From: Gemmatimonadota bacterium
GTDB lineage: Bacteria; ARS69
Length of the DNA stretch: 10,924 bases
Direction of reading: 5' to 3'
Assembly (NCBI GenBank): GCA_021604925.1
Contig: BQJX01000041.1
Span: forward strand, 1-10,924
The notes beneath the pieces were generated by a model, which ran no database searches, was not told where the DNA came from, and saw nothing but the letters and a program-made list of their open reading frames with translations. The first letter of the stretch is position 1. Every line of letters starts with the position of its first letter. Both the position numbers and the translations under genes were made by a program. Below are positions 1-6,134 of this stretch, one piece after another.

Positions 1-561
1 GACGATGTCGAAGAGATAGGGCAGACTCTTCTCTGCATCGGGAGCGACGCCAATCTGGTGCATGAAGCCGGTATCGCTGTACCGAGGCTTTTCCCGCGCC
101 GTGACGATCACATGGGCCTTGAGCGAGAAGAGCTTCTGCAGGAACTCGCGCCAGGCGGCCTTGATCGTCCCCCATTCCTTTGGCCCCAAGTCGTAGAATT
201 CGTGCCGGTGCCCTTTCGCGCCACGGTTCCGCTGCAGGAAGATCTTCGACCACTTTCGTTGGGTCGCTTCCCAAAGGACGCTGCTCGGATCCACGATGAC
301 GGTACTAAAGGCATCGGGATGTGCGTGGATCCACTCCACGGCGGCGACAACCTCATCGTACGATCGGGCGCGCAGAACGCCGAAGTCGAAGCGGTCTCCG
401 TAGTGATTGGCACCATCCTCGAGGTCGATGAGGCCGGGCCTTGGAGAGTCCAGCGCCAACGTTGTCTTGCCCGATCCAGGCGGACCCCAGACAAACAGCC
501 TGGTGAACCGCGGTGCCTGTGCAGCTCGCACAAATGGCGAGGCGTTCAGCGGCCCCGGCAT
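1..561 (-). CDS. Phage-type P-loop ATPase (AAA_24 / Sak4-like), 3' end cut off by the window edge
   Basis: This reading frame is open from an ATG at 561 to the left edge, giving 187 residues of an incomplete protein. A Walker A motif GPPGSGKT lies at residues 26-33. A Walker B strand TVIVD lies at about 87-91, followed by PSSVLWE. A later VTARE strand at about 153-157 fits sensor-like positions in this fold. The layout (short N-terminus, P-loop near residue 30, LIDLEDG after it, then a Trp-rich middle) matches phage nucleotide-binding proteins of the AAA_24 family. Some of these, called Sak4, are RecA-core single-strand annealing or recombination proteins. The start is supported by a GGGAGGAA Shine-Dalgarno about 6 nt upstream. 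The preceding gene's TGA lies one base before the ATG (TGATATG), so the pair is translationally coupled. The inferred role is DNA recombination or replication in a phage or integrated element. The family call is good; the exact biochemical role is not certain. Confidence 0.85.
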   Translation of the reverse strand, partial: MPGPLNASPFVRAAQAPRFTRLFVWGPPGSGKTTLALDSPRPGLIDLEDGANHYGDRFDFGVLRARSYDEVVAAVEWIHAHPDAFSTVIVDPSSVLWEATQRKWSKIFLQRNRGAKGHRHEFYDLGPKEWGTIKAAWREFLQKLFSLKAHVIVTAREKPRYSDTGFMHQIGVAPDAEKSLPYLFDIV

Positions 562-562
562 A

Positions 563-826
563 TCAGTTCCTCCCAAGCGTCGCGAGGAATGCCTCAACGG
601 CTGGGTGTGGCTCCCCCGGCCCGCATGGAGCACTCGAGCTAGCATCCGGCAGCTTCCCCACGCCCTCGACCCTCCGGAGCGACCTCTCTCGAATCACGGT
701 CAGGCTCGCAAAGAGCCTCTGGATGACCTCGTCTTCCACCGGGTGGATCACGATCAGCCCCCCGATTGCCAACGCTGCCTCCTCGAAAGCATCGTCTAGG
801 ACTCCCCATGCATCATCTGTCCGCAT
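563..826 (-). CDS. Small unknown protein of the phage-type cluster (87 residues)
   Basis: A short acidic-to-neutral protein that I do not recognise. The N-terminal half looks helical, with a hydrophobic strand GGLIVIHPVEDEVIQ at about 22-36. The C-terminal part is Pro/Ser/Gly rich and ends in a short helix AVEAFLATL. There is no signal peptide, cysteine cluster or clear DNA-binding motif. Its reality is supported by a strong GGAGGTGA ribosome binding site just upstream and by its TGA sitting one base before the ATG of the downstream P-loop ATPase. TTG (829) and ATG (826) starts are adjacent. I chose ATG because its distance from the GGAGGTGA is closer to optimal. Small genes just upstream of Sak4-like ATPases in phage recombination clusters are common, so an accessory recombination or replication role is plausible but unproven. 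Confidence 0.65.
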   Translation of the reverse strand: MRTDDAWGVLDDAFEEAALAIGGLIVIHPVEDEVIQRLFASLTVIRERSLRRVEGVGKLPDASSSAPCGPGEPHPAVEAFLATLGRN

Positions 827-1110
827 CAACTCTCACCTCCTCAGATGAACCCCAGCTATTCAGTACCGGAAGGCCTCAAGAGCGTCGGGGGCCCCAATTG
901 CCCGAGGGATACCCGCGCTTCCTGCCAGCCTTCTCAGGTTCCGTCGTGGAACCTCTACCAAGGCGGGGGGCCGAGACGGCCCACGCGCTCCGAACCCAAG
1001 GACCCTCTTCTAGTCAACTCGGTGCTACTGTTGTGGTCGACAGGAGAAACTCAACTGAACGCGTCCGGTCGGATTCCTGCACACCGGACTCGATGGTGGA
1101 GGCCTCGCTG
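827..1110. other. Divergent intergenic region between minus-strand phage cluster and plus-strand unknown gene
   Basis: About 280 bases with no convincing gene. It must hold promoters for both directions. I could not identify a clean -35/-10 pair on either strand. The one clear structure is the perfect inverted repeat at 936-954 (listed separately). The plus-strand reading frame of the downstream gene stays open through this region, but it lacks supporting Shine-Dalgarno and start signals until 1093-1111. Confidence 0.5.
936..954. promoter_or_regulatory. Perfect inverted repeat, candidate operator in divergent intergenic region
   Basis: AGGTTCC at 936-942 and GGAACCT at 948-954 form a perfect dyad with 7-bp arms and a 5-base spacer (GTCGT). 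It sits between two divergent transcription units of an apparently phage-derived region, the typical place for a repressor operator. It is not followed by a T-run on either strand, so it does not look like a terminator. No repressor gene is visible nearby except the small HTH protein at 4450. The operator role is inferred. Confidence 0.4.
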
Positions 1111-2244
1111 ATGCCAAGCAAAGCGCTGCGCCGTGTCAGGCTTGACAAGATCAGGCTCAAGGGAACCCCGGTCACCTTTACTCTCAAGAGCTTCGCCAGG
1201 GTGTGTGTAGAGCTGGGTGTTCTGGAGGATCTACCACCCGACTTCTCGAGCTGGCAGGAGTTCGAGAGCGATCGATTCTTCATATTCATGGAACGCAAAG
1301 GCCATAGCGCGCGGATACTCAAGAAGACGTTCCACCACATAGAGTCTCAGTTCGCCGGATCCGGGGCTGGCACAGGCGAGCCATTCATGGCTCTTTCCGC
1401 CAGCGTGTCGGGGGAGGACGTGGCCGCGATTCTCGTCGAGAAGTCCCATGTCCGCGGAGTTGCAAACGAGTACCGTCGAACGCTTGAGAGGAGCAGCCCG
1501 CGGACTCGGACCATCAACCGGCTGCCCAGCGGCCAGCAGGAGCATGCTAGGAGGCTTCTCTCCGGTGAGCTTTGGGACGCCGCAGATGCCGGCGATTGCA
1601 TCCACTTCCTAGATCACCATGGTCGCGCCGTTGCGCGCAATCCCGACCTAGCTCGCAACACGGCCGAACTCGCTCGTGAGTTCGAGAGCACCGGACACGC
1701 TTTCCTCCAGCTCGCTGAGTACGTGTGTCGTTCGGTGCAGCTAACAGAGTTCTACGAACCGACCTGGGGGTTGCAGGTCAAGAGTGGATTCCAGAAGCTC
1801 GACGCGAAGAAGAGACAGCACCTCGGGGCAGCAGTCGGCGCGCTCATTGCACCAGACTCGCCCCTCACGAAGGCCGACAAGAAGCAGATTGCGAACATAT
1901 GGAGCCGGACCAAGAAGAGCGCCAAGGACCGACGCTATCTCAAGGCCTTGAAAGAAGCCGAACGCGAGGTCGGGGGCCAGCTGCTCACGAAGACAGACGC
2001 TGGAGAGCACAAGAGCGCTAGGCCAGTCATCACCACGATTGCCGTGTCGGTCGTCGATACCTTGTTGAAAACGAAGGGGATGTCAAAACGACGTGCCTAC
2101 GATCTGACGGATCGCTTGCTCCTCCTCCTGGTCTCGACGTGGTACGACCACGAGAAGCCAAGCCCGGACCGGGTGCGCCACCGATACGAGTACGCCAAGA
2201 AGAAGCTCGGCTCGTCGCAACGCAGCCGGAAGAAACCGGTCTAG
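1111..2244 (+). CDS. Hypothetical protein (377 residues), divergent from phage-type cluster
   Basis: I do not recognise this protein. It is soluble-looking: no signal peptide or membrane segment. The N-terminus is basic (SKALRRVRLDKIRLKG), followed by a Phe/Trp-rich stretch (residues about 40-75). The middle region contains HFLDHHGRAVARNPDL. Residues about 225-300 are very rich in Lys/Arg and probably helical. The C-terminus is strongly basic (SSQRSRKKPV), which suggests nucleic-acid contact. The ATG at 1111 was chosen because GGAGG lies 8 nt upstream (1098-1102). An in-frame ATG at 1093 has no comparable ribosome site, and the frame stays open further upstream without support. It is transcribed away from the P-loop ATPase cluster and ends 282 bases before the recombinase module. 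It could be a replication, regulatory or accessory gene of the same element; nothing decides this. Confidence 0.75.
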   Translation: MPSKALRRVRLDKIRLKGTPVTFTLKSFARVCVELGVLEDLPPDFSSWQEFESDRFFIFMERKGHSARILKKTFHHIESQFAGSGAGTGEPFMALSASVSGEDVAAILVEKSHVRGVANEYRRTLERSSPRTRTINRLPSGQQEHARRLLSGELWDAADAGDCIHFLDHHGRAVARNPDLARNTAELAREFESTGHAFLQLAEYVCRSVQLTEFYEPTWGLQVKSGFQKLDAKKRQHLGAAVGALIAPDSPLTKADKKQIANIWSRTKKSAKDRRYLKALKEAEREVGGQLLTKTDAGEHKSARPVITTIAVSVVDTLLKTKGMSKRRAYDLTDRLLLLLVSTWYDHEKPSPDRVRHRYEYAKKKLGSSQRSRKKPV

Positions 2245-2526
2245 ACGCGTCCGCGCCGATTCCTCGCATTTGCGGAGACGGCCTCACAGGCGATCTTCAG
2301 GGCATGGAGACACCCCCACGCCGTAGTGACGCAGCCCCACCGCCAAGCCTGAGCCCCGGGACGCCGGCCTCCTCCGCCGGGCTACTGGCGCGCGCCTACC
2401 TTAGGCTCAGATCTACCTCCCAGCCACAGCTCCCCAGCGGACAGGTGGAGGGCGGCCGAATCGAGTGGATCTCTCCGCCGACCCGAGTGTCGATGGTGAA
2501 CGCACCCGAGACGGAGGAGGAATGAC
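2245..2526. other. Non-coding GC-rich stretch before the recombinase module; possible attachment-site region
   Basis: This region holds no supported gene. It contains a 7-bp perfect inverted repeat (CTGAGCC at 2349-2355 and GGCTCAG at 2404-2410). These arms enclose a GC-rich hairpin, CCGGC at 2364-2368 with GCCGG at 2376-2380. No U-tract follows, so a classic intrinsic terminator is not evident. The promoter for the DUF2924-recombinase operon must lie here or further upstream. Large serine recombinases commonly have their attachment site next to their own gene, so this is also the first place to look for one. No core site is identified. Confidence 0.35.
2349..2410. repeat. Inverted repeat enclosing a GC-rich hairpin
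   Basis: CTGAGCC (2349-2355) pairs perfectly with GGCTCAG (2404-2410). Inside, CCGGC (2364-2368) pairs with GCCGG (2376-2380) across a 7-base loop, and CCCGG (2355-2359) can pair alternatively with CCGGG (2377-2381). It lies about 105 bases after the stop of the unknown gene and about 115 bases before the recombinase module. It may be a transcription barrier or part of a recombination site. The structure is real at sequence level; the function is open. Confidence 0.4.
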
Positions 2527-3015
2527 TTGTACGAACTGACGCCAGAACTCGTTGCCGAGATCGAGGGGCTAGAGACGCTCGCCGTTCCGCAGCTGCGAGA
2601 AAAGTACGCTGAACTGTTCGACGAACCCACACGCTCCAAGCACAAGCGGCACCTCGTGAAGAGGTGCACCTGGGGGATCCAAGCCCGCGAGTTCGGTGGC
2701 CTGGACCCGGCCGTGAAGGAACGGGCGCTCCAGATCGCTCGGCTGTCCGACATCCGGCTGACGCCGCCGGCCACGCGAGAGCCCAAGCGCATCGCCGTGG
2801 ACGTGACCTCCGATGCACCCGCGAGCACGCCGCTGCCCGGCACGGTGCTGGTCCGCCGGTACAGGGGCCAGGACCTCCGCGTCACCATCCTGGAGAGCGG
2901 TGTCGAGTGGAGCGGCACGGTCTACCGGTCCCTGTCGGCCGCCGCGAAAGCCATCACGGGATCCCATTGTTCTGGCCCCGCCTTCTTTGGCCTGGCGAAG
3001 GGGAAGAAAGCGTGA
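2527..3015 (+). CDS. DUF2924 family protein, partner of the serine recombinase
   Basis: A 162-residue protein matching the DUF2924 family. The N-terminal part (LVAEIEGLETLAVPQLREKY, then an Arg/Lys-rich helix and a REFGGLDP turn near residue 60) is typical. The C-terminal half carries the diagnostic pattern YRGQDLRVTIL...GTVYRSLSAAAKAITG...GPAFFGL. The start is TTG at 2527: GGAGGAGG lies 6 nt upstream (2513-2520), and the nearby ATG at 2522 is in another frame and terminates after a few codons. Its TGA overlaps the GTG start of the recombinase by 4 bases (GTGA), so the two are translationally coupled. DUF2924 proteins are recurrent neighbours of large serine recombinases. Their biochemical role is not established; a recombination accessory or directionality role is a guess from context. 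Confidence 0.9.
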   Translation: MYELTPELVAEIEGLETLAVPQLREKYAELFDEPTRSKHKRHLVKRCTWGIQAREFGGLDPAVKERALQIARLSDIRLTPPATREPKRIAVDVTSDAPASTPLPGTVLVRRYRGQDLRVTILESGVEWSGTVYRSLSAAAKAITGSHCSGPAFFGLAKGKKA

Positions 3016-4457
3016 TTGCCGACCCGAAGAGCGCGACCATCCGCTGCGCCATCTACACCCGCAAGTCTGTCGAGAAGGGACTCGAGCAGGACTTCAACTC
3101 GCTCGACGCCCAGCGCGAGGCGGGCGAGGCGTACGTGCAATCGCAGAAGGGAGCGGGCTGGCAAGTCGAGGCGGAGCGGTTTGACGACGGTGGGTTCTCG
3201 GGGGGAACCACGGAGCGACCTGCCCTTCGTCGCCTGCTAGACCGCGTCGAGGCGGGTCAGGTCAACGTGGTCGTCGTCTACAAGACGGATCGCCTGTCTC
3301 GGTCTCTCCTCGACTTCTCCACGCTCCTGGCCACGCTGGAGAAGCACGAAGCGTCCTTCGTCTCCGTCACCGAGCAGTTCAACACGGCCACCCCCTCCGG
3401 CCGGCTGATGCTGAACATGATCGCGTCCTTCGCCGAGTACGAGCGGGCTCTGATTGCCGAGCGCACCCGGGACAAGATGGGCGCGGCACGCCGCAAGGGA
3501 AAGTGGACCGGCGGCATCCCAATGCTCGGCTACGACGTGCACCCCGACGGCGGGAAGCTGGTGGTCAACGAGCAGGAGGCCGCTCAGGTTCGGGCCACGT
3601 TCGCCCTCTACCGGGAGATTGGGTCGCTGGCTGCCACGTGTCGGGAGATGAAGGATCGTGGGTGGGAGCGGAAGAGCTGGATCACGAAACGCGGCACGCC
3701 ATCCGGCGGCGGGTTCTTCGCCAAGAACGGCCTGCACCACCTGCTGACCAGTCCGATGTACCTCGGAAAGGTGAAGCACCACGGCGACGTCTACGACGGG
3801 GAGCACCAGGCCATCGTGGACCAGAGTGTGTTCGACACCGTCCAGGCTCTCCTGCGCTCCAACGGCCACAAACGCTCGGCGGCCGTCCGCAACAAGCACG
3901 GGGCCTTCCTGAAGGGCATCCTCTACTGCTCCCATTGCGACCGCAGGATGGTCCACGCTCCCACACGGAAGGGTGGTCGGATCTACAGGTACTACGTATG
4001 CGGGAAGGCTCAGGCGGAGGGCTGGTCGCTGTGCCCCACCCCGTCGGTGGCCGCGGGCAAGTTGGAAGCGGCCGTACTCGGCGAGATCCGTGAGGCCGTC
4101 CAGAGCCCTGACCTGCTGATGGCCACGATGCGCGAAGCGAAGAACCTGCGCACGACGACGCTGGCCGACCTCGACCGCCAGCTGGAGATGGTCGAGGCCA
4201 CGCTGACGAACGGAGCGGGACCGCAGGAGAAAAGAGGGGCGGCGAAGCGGAAGATCCGGCTGGAGGCGGAGCGGGATCGATTGGCCGGCCTGGACCTGCG
4301 CCGCGACGACCTCGACGCTGCGCTCACGGAGTTCACACCTCTCTGGGACGCCCTCACCTACCAGGAGCAGGGCGAACTGGCGGCCGTCCTCATCGAGCGG
4401 ATCGACTGGGACGGGGAGGCAATCGAGATTCGCATGCGGGAGGGCACGGATGGCTAG
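3012..4457 (+). CDS. Large serine recombinase (resolvase/invertase family)
   Basis: A 481-residue site-specific DNA recombinase. The N-terminal resolvase domain (residues about 10-160) has the catalytic serine in YTRKS (Ser19), the Arg pair region YKTDRLSRS (90-98) and the FAEYERALIAERTRDKM helix (about 140-156). A recombinase domain follows (about 165-285, starting with GGIPMLGYDVHPDGGKL). A zinc ribbon comes next, with CSHC at 306-309 and further Cys at 330 and 341. A charged coiled-coil segment (about 375-430) completes the domain order expected of large serine integrases; the length is normal. The start is GTG at 3012, with GGGGAAG just upstream and a 4-nt overlap with the DUF2924 stop. 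Its end overlaps the HTH gene by 8 nt. It probably integrates or excises the surrounding element. All catalytic motifs that I can check are present, so it is likely active. Confidence 0.95.
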   Translation: MIADPKSATIRCAIYTRKSVEKGLEQDFNSLDAQREAGEAYVQSQKGAGWQVEAERFDDGGFSGGTTERPALRRLLDRVEAGQVNVVVVYKTDRLSRSLLDFSTLLATLEKHEASFVSVTEQFNTATPSGRLMLNMIASFAEYERALIAERTRDKMGAARRKGKWTGGIPMLGYDVHPDGGKLVVNEQEAAQVRATFALYREIGSLAATCREMKDRGWERKSWITKRGTPSGGGFFAKNGLHHLLTSPMYLGKVKHHGDVYDGEHQAIVDQSVFDTVQALLRSNGHKRSAAVRNKHGAFLKGILYCSHCDRRMVHAPTRKGGRIYRYYVCGKAQAEGWSLCPTPSVAAGKLEAAVLGEIREAVQSPDLLMATMREAKNLRTTTLADLDRQLEMVEATLTNGAGPQEKRGAAKRKIRLEAERDRLAGLDLRRDDLDAALTEFTPLWDALTYQEQGELAAVLIERIDWDGEAIEIRMREGTDG

Positions 4458-4827
4458 CGTGAAGAGGATTCAGATCAGGGATGCCGAGAAACCGATCGCA
4501 GCTCTTCCGGCCAAGCCCATCCCGCGCGTCACGCGCCTCATGGCGCTGGCCATCTGGTTCGACGAGATGATCCGGACGGGCGACGTGAAGGACTATGCCG
4601 AGCTGGCGAGGATTGGGAAGGTCAGCCGGGCGAGGGTGACGCAGATCATGGACCTGCTATGTCTAGCTCCAACGACGCAGGCTGAACTACTCGCGCACAA
4701 TGGCGCCGGACTTCCCACCGAGCGCGCAATCCGTGAAAGGGCGGACACGAGCCTCTGGCAAGAGTCCATGCGCCTCACGGGCGGCACGACCGCCCCCTGG
4801 CCGCACCGCCGCTCACTTTCTCGTTGA
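4450..4827 (+). CDS. Small HTH protein of the DUF2924-recombinase module
   Basis: A 125-residue protein. A helix-turn-helix occupies residues about 48-72 (YAELARIGKVSRARVTQIMDLL), preceded by the conserved stretch RVTRLMALAIWFDEMI. This is the familiar third member of the DUF2924-serine recombinase-HTH trio, where proteins of about 100-130 residues share RxxRLMALAIxFD and AELARxGxVxRARxTQIM. The ATG at 4450 lies 8 nt inside the recombinase gene, giving translational coupling. The usual C-terminal pattern (xxERxLRxIAxxxxWxxQ) is present but diverged as TERAIRERADTSLWQES. The tail after about residue 108 (TGGTTAPWPHRR) looks unlike the family and may be a recently acquired end. The likely role is DNA binding at or near the element's recombination site, or regulation of the recombinase; this is inferred. 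Confidence 0.85.
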   Translation: MASVKRIQIRDAEKPIAALPAKPIPRVTRLMALAIWFDEMIRTGDVKDYAELARIGKVSRARVTQIMDLLCLAPTTQAELLAHNGAGLPTERAIRERADTSLWQESMRLTGGTTAPWPHRRSLSR

Positions 4828-4943
4828 CGCAGTCCGCGTGACCGCACCACAGTCTGTATACCATTTGCAACAAGGACTTGCATTGGCACTCGGATTCCCG
4901 AAGCGAATCTGTACATTGACCAGAAGCGAAGCCTGGGGGGCAC
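4828..4943 (+). promoter_or_regulatory. Intergenic region before the five-gene operon; presumed promoter region
   Basis: These 116 bases are locally more AT-rich than the surroundings and are the only sizeable gap upstream of the operon, so its promoter is expected here. TTGCAA (4865-4870) and TTGCAT (4878-4883) resemble -35 boxes, but no well-spaced TATAAT-like hexamer follows either. A GTATAC palindrome lies at 4856-4861. No specific promoter is claimed. Readthrough from the recombinase module is also possible, since no terminator is visible. Confidence 0.35.
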
Positions 4944-6134
4944 ATGCAAGGCGGCAATCGCTCGGGTGTCGGGTTGTGCCTGTCTGGCGGCGGGTTCCGG
5001 GCCGCAGCATTCCACATCGGAGTCATCCGGCGGCTGCGAGAACTAGGTATGACGAGCGACATCCGAACCCTGTCGTGCGTTTCCGGAGGAGCCTTCGTGG
5101 GCGCGGCTTTCGGCTCTCTGATCTCGAAACACGCCGGTCGAAACGCAATCGGGGAGAGGGACTGGGAGTCGGGATTCGTTGAGCCCCTTAGAGACTTGCT
5201 GCGACGGGATTGCCGTACTCTCCCAATCGCGTCTACCGTTCCTTTCAACTGGATCCTCCCGCAAGCCCGCGTCCGGGCGCTCGCGTGTGTCCTGCATCGT
5301 CACTTCCCTGGTACCCTGGCCGATCTTCCACGAGAACCTCGAATAGTCATGTGCGCGACCAACCTAACTCTCGGAGTGAATTGGGAGTTCTCGCGCGACA
5401 GGATCGGGGACTATCGCTCGGGTTATCTAACCGACGCGGAAAGCTGGCAACAAGCCGACGCCATCGTCGCATCGGCCTGCTTCCCCCCAGTCTTCGGGCC
5501 AATGCGGGTGGACAGGCACCCTAGCAGCTACTCGGGCGGCAAGTACCAAGGCGGCGATCGAGACCAACTCCTGAGGAGGATCCACCTGAGCGACGGAGGG
5601 CTCTACGACAACCTAGCGTTGGAACCGGTCTGGAAGACCCACCGGACGATCATCGTGTCCGACGCAGGCGCTCCCTTCCCTTTCTGGGAGGGAGGAGGGG
5701 GTGTCTTGGGGCGCATGAAGCGATACGCTTCTGTACTGAGCCGCCAGTCACAATCAGTCCGAAAGCGGCTGCTCTTTCACCTAGCGGCATCCGGGCAGGC
5801 TCAGGTGGTGTATATTCCGCTAGCTGGTGTGCTGGGTACCTTTTCCCCTGAGAGTCCGCACGCCGTGCTTGGAAGCCGCAGAGTAATCGCCAGACTGCAC
5901 CGGTTCAGGACGGACCTGGATGGTCTGCTGCCCTGTGAGGCAAGTCTGCTAGAAGCGTATGGATACCTGATGGCCAGCGAGCGCCTGCGAGTTGCCTCCT
6001 TCACCATGCCCGAGCAGAGGACGGTGAGCGTGCCTCTTGTGGAGGAGGAGGCATTCCGGTGCCTTGATGGCAGCTCACACCGACTATCCTTCCGTCGTTT
6101 CGCGAAACAACTCGCGGAAAGGGGCACGAAGTGA
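4944..6134 (+). CDS. Patatin-like phospholipase (first gene of candidate signalling/defence operon)
   Basis: A 396-residue patatin-type acyl hydrolase. The oxyanion-hole loop is SGGGFRAAAFH (residues 14-24). The nucleophile is in SCVSGGA (Ser47), a VSGG variant of the GxSxG elbow seen in many bacterial patatins. VASACFPPVFGP (about 175-186) is the typical segment before the active-site Asp, and the Asp is in SDGGLYDN (Asp217). The catalytic Ser-Asp dyad is therefore intact. There is no signal peptide or membrane helix, so it probably acts from the cytoplasm on membrane phospholipids. ATG 4944 is the only possible start near the N-terminus, because an in-frame TGA lies eight codons upstream with no start codon between. 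The Shine-Dalgarno is weak (a G-run). Its TGA overlaps the kinase GTG by 4 nt. Patatins are recurrent membrane-degrading effectors in anti-phage systems (for example CapV of CBASS), so an effector role is a reasonable inference. Confidence 0.92.
   Translation: MQGGNRSGVGLCLSGGGFRAAAFHIGVIRRLRELGMTSDIRTLSCVSGGAFVGAAFGSLISKHAGRNAIGERDWESGFVEPLRDLLRRDCRTLPIASTVPFNWILPQARVRALACVLHRHFPGTLADLPREPRIVMCATNLTLGVNWEFSRDRIGDYRSGYLTDAESWQQADAIVASACFPPVFGPMRVDRHPSSYSGGKYQGGDRDQLLRRIHLSDGGLYDNLALEPVWKTHRTIIVSDAGAPFPFWEGGGGVLGRMKRYASVLSRQSQSVRKRLLFHLAASGQAQVVYIPLAGVLGTFSPESPHAVLGSRRVIARLHRFRTDLDGLLPCEASLLEAYGYLMASERLRVASFTMPEQRTVSVPLVEEEAFRCLDGSSHRLSFRRFAKQLAERGTK

Noticed and set aside
766..1110. N-terminal extension of the unknown gene at 1111-2244 up to a start near 766
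   Set aside because: The frame is open, but the stretch overlaps the minus-strand small gene and the divergent promoter region, and the translated sequence is low-complexity. GGAGG lies at the right distance before 1111.
2304..2525. Plus-strand 73-codon reading frame ending one base before the DUF2924 TTG start
   Set aside because: The product is Pro/Ser-rich with no recognisable fold, has no clear ribosome site, and its frame is simply open from the previous gene's shadow. Translational coupling is possible in principle, but evidence is lacking.
3237..3956. Long minus-strand open frame opposite the serine recombinase
   Set aside because: It is a shadow of the GC-rich recombinase coding strand, with no ribosome site and no family resemblance.
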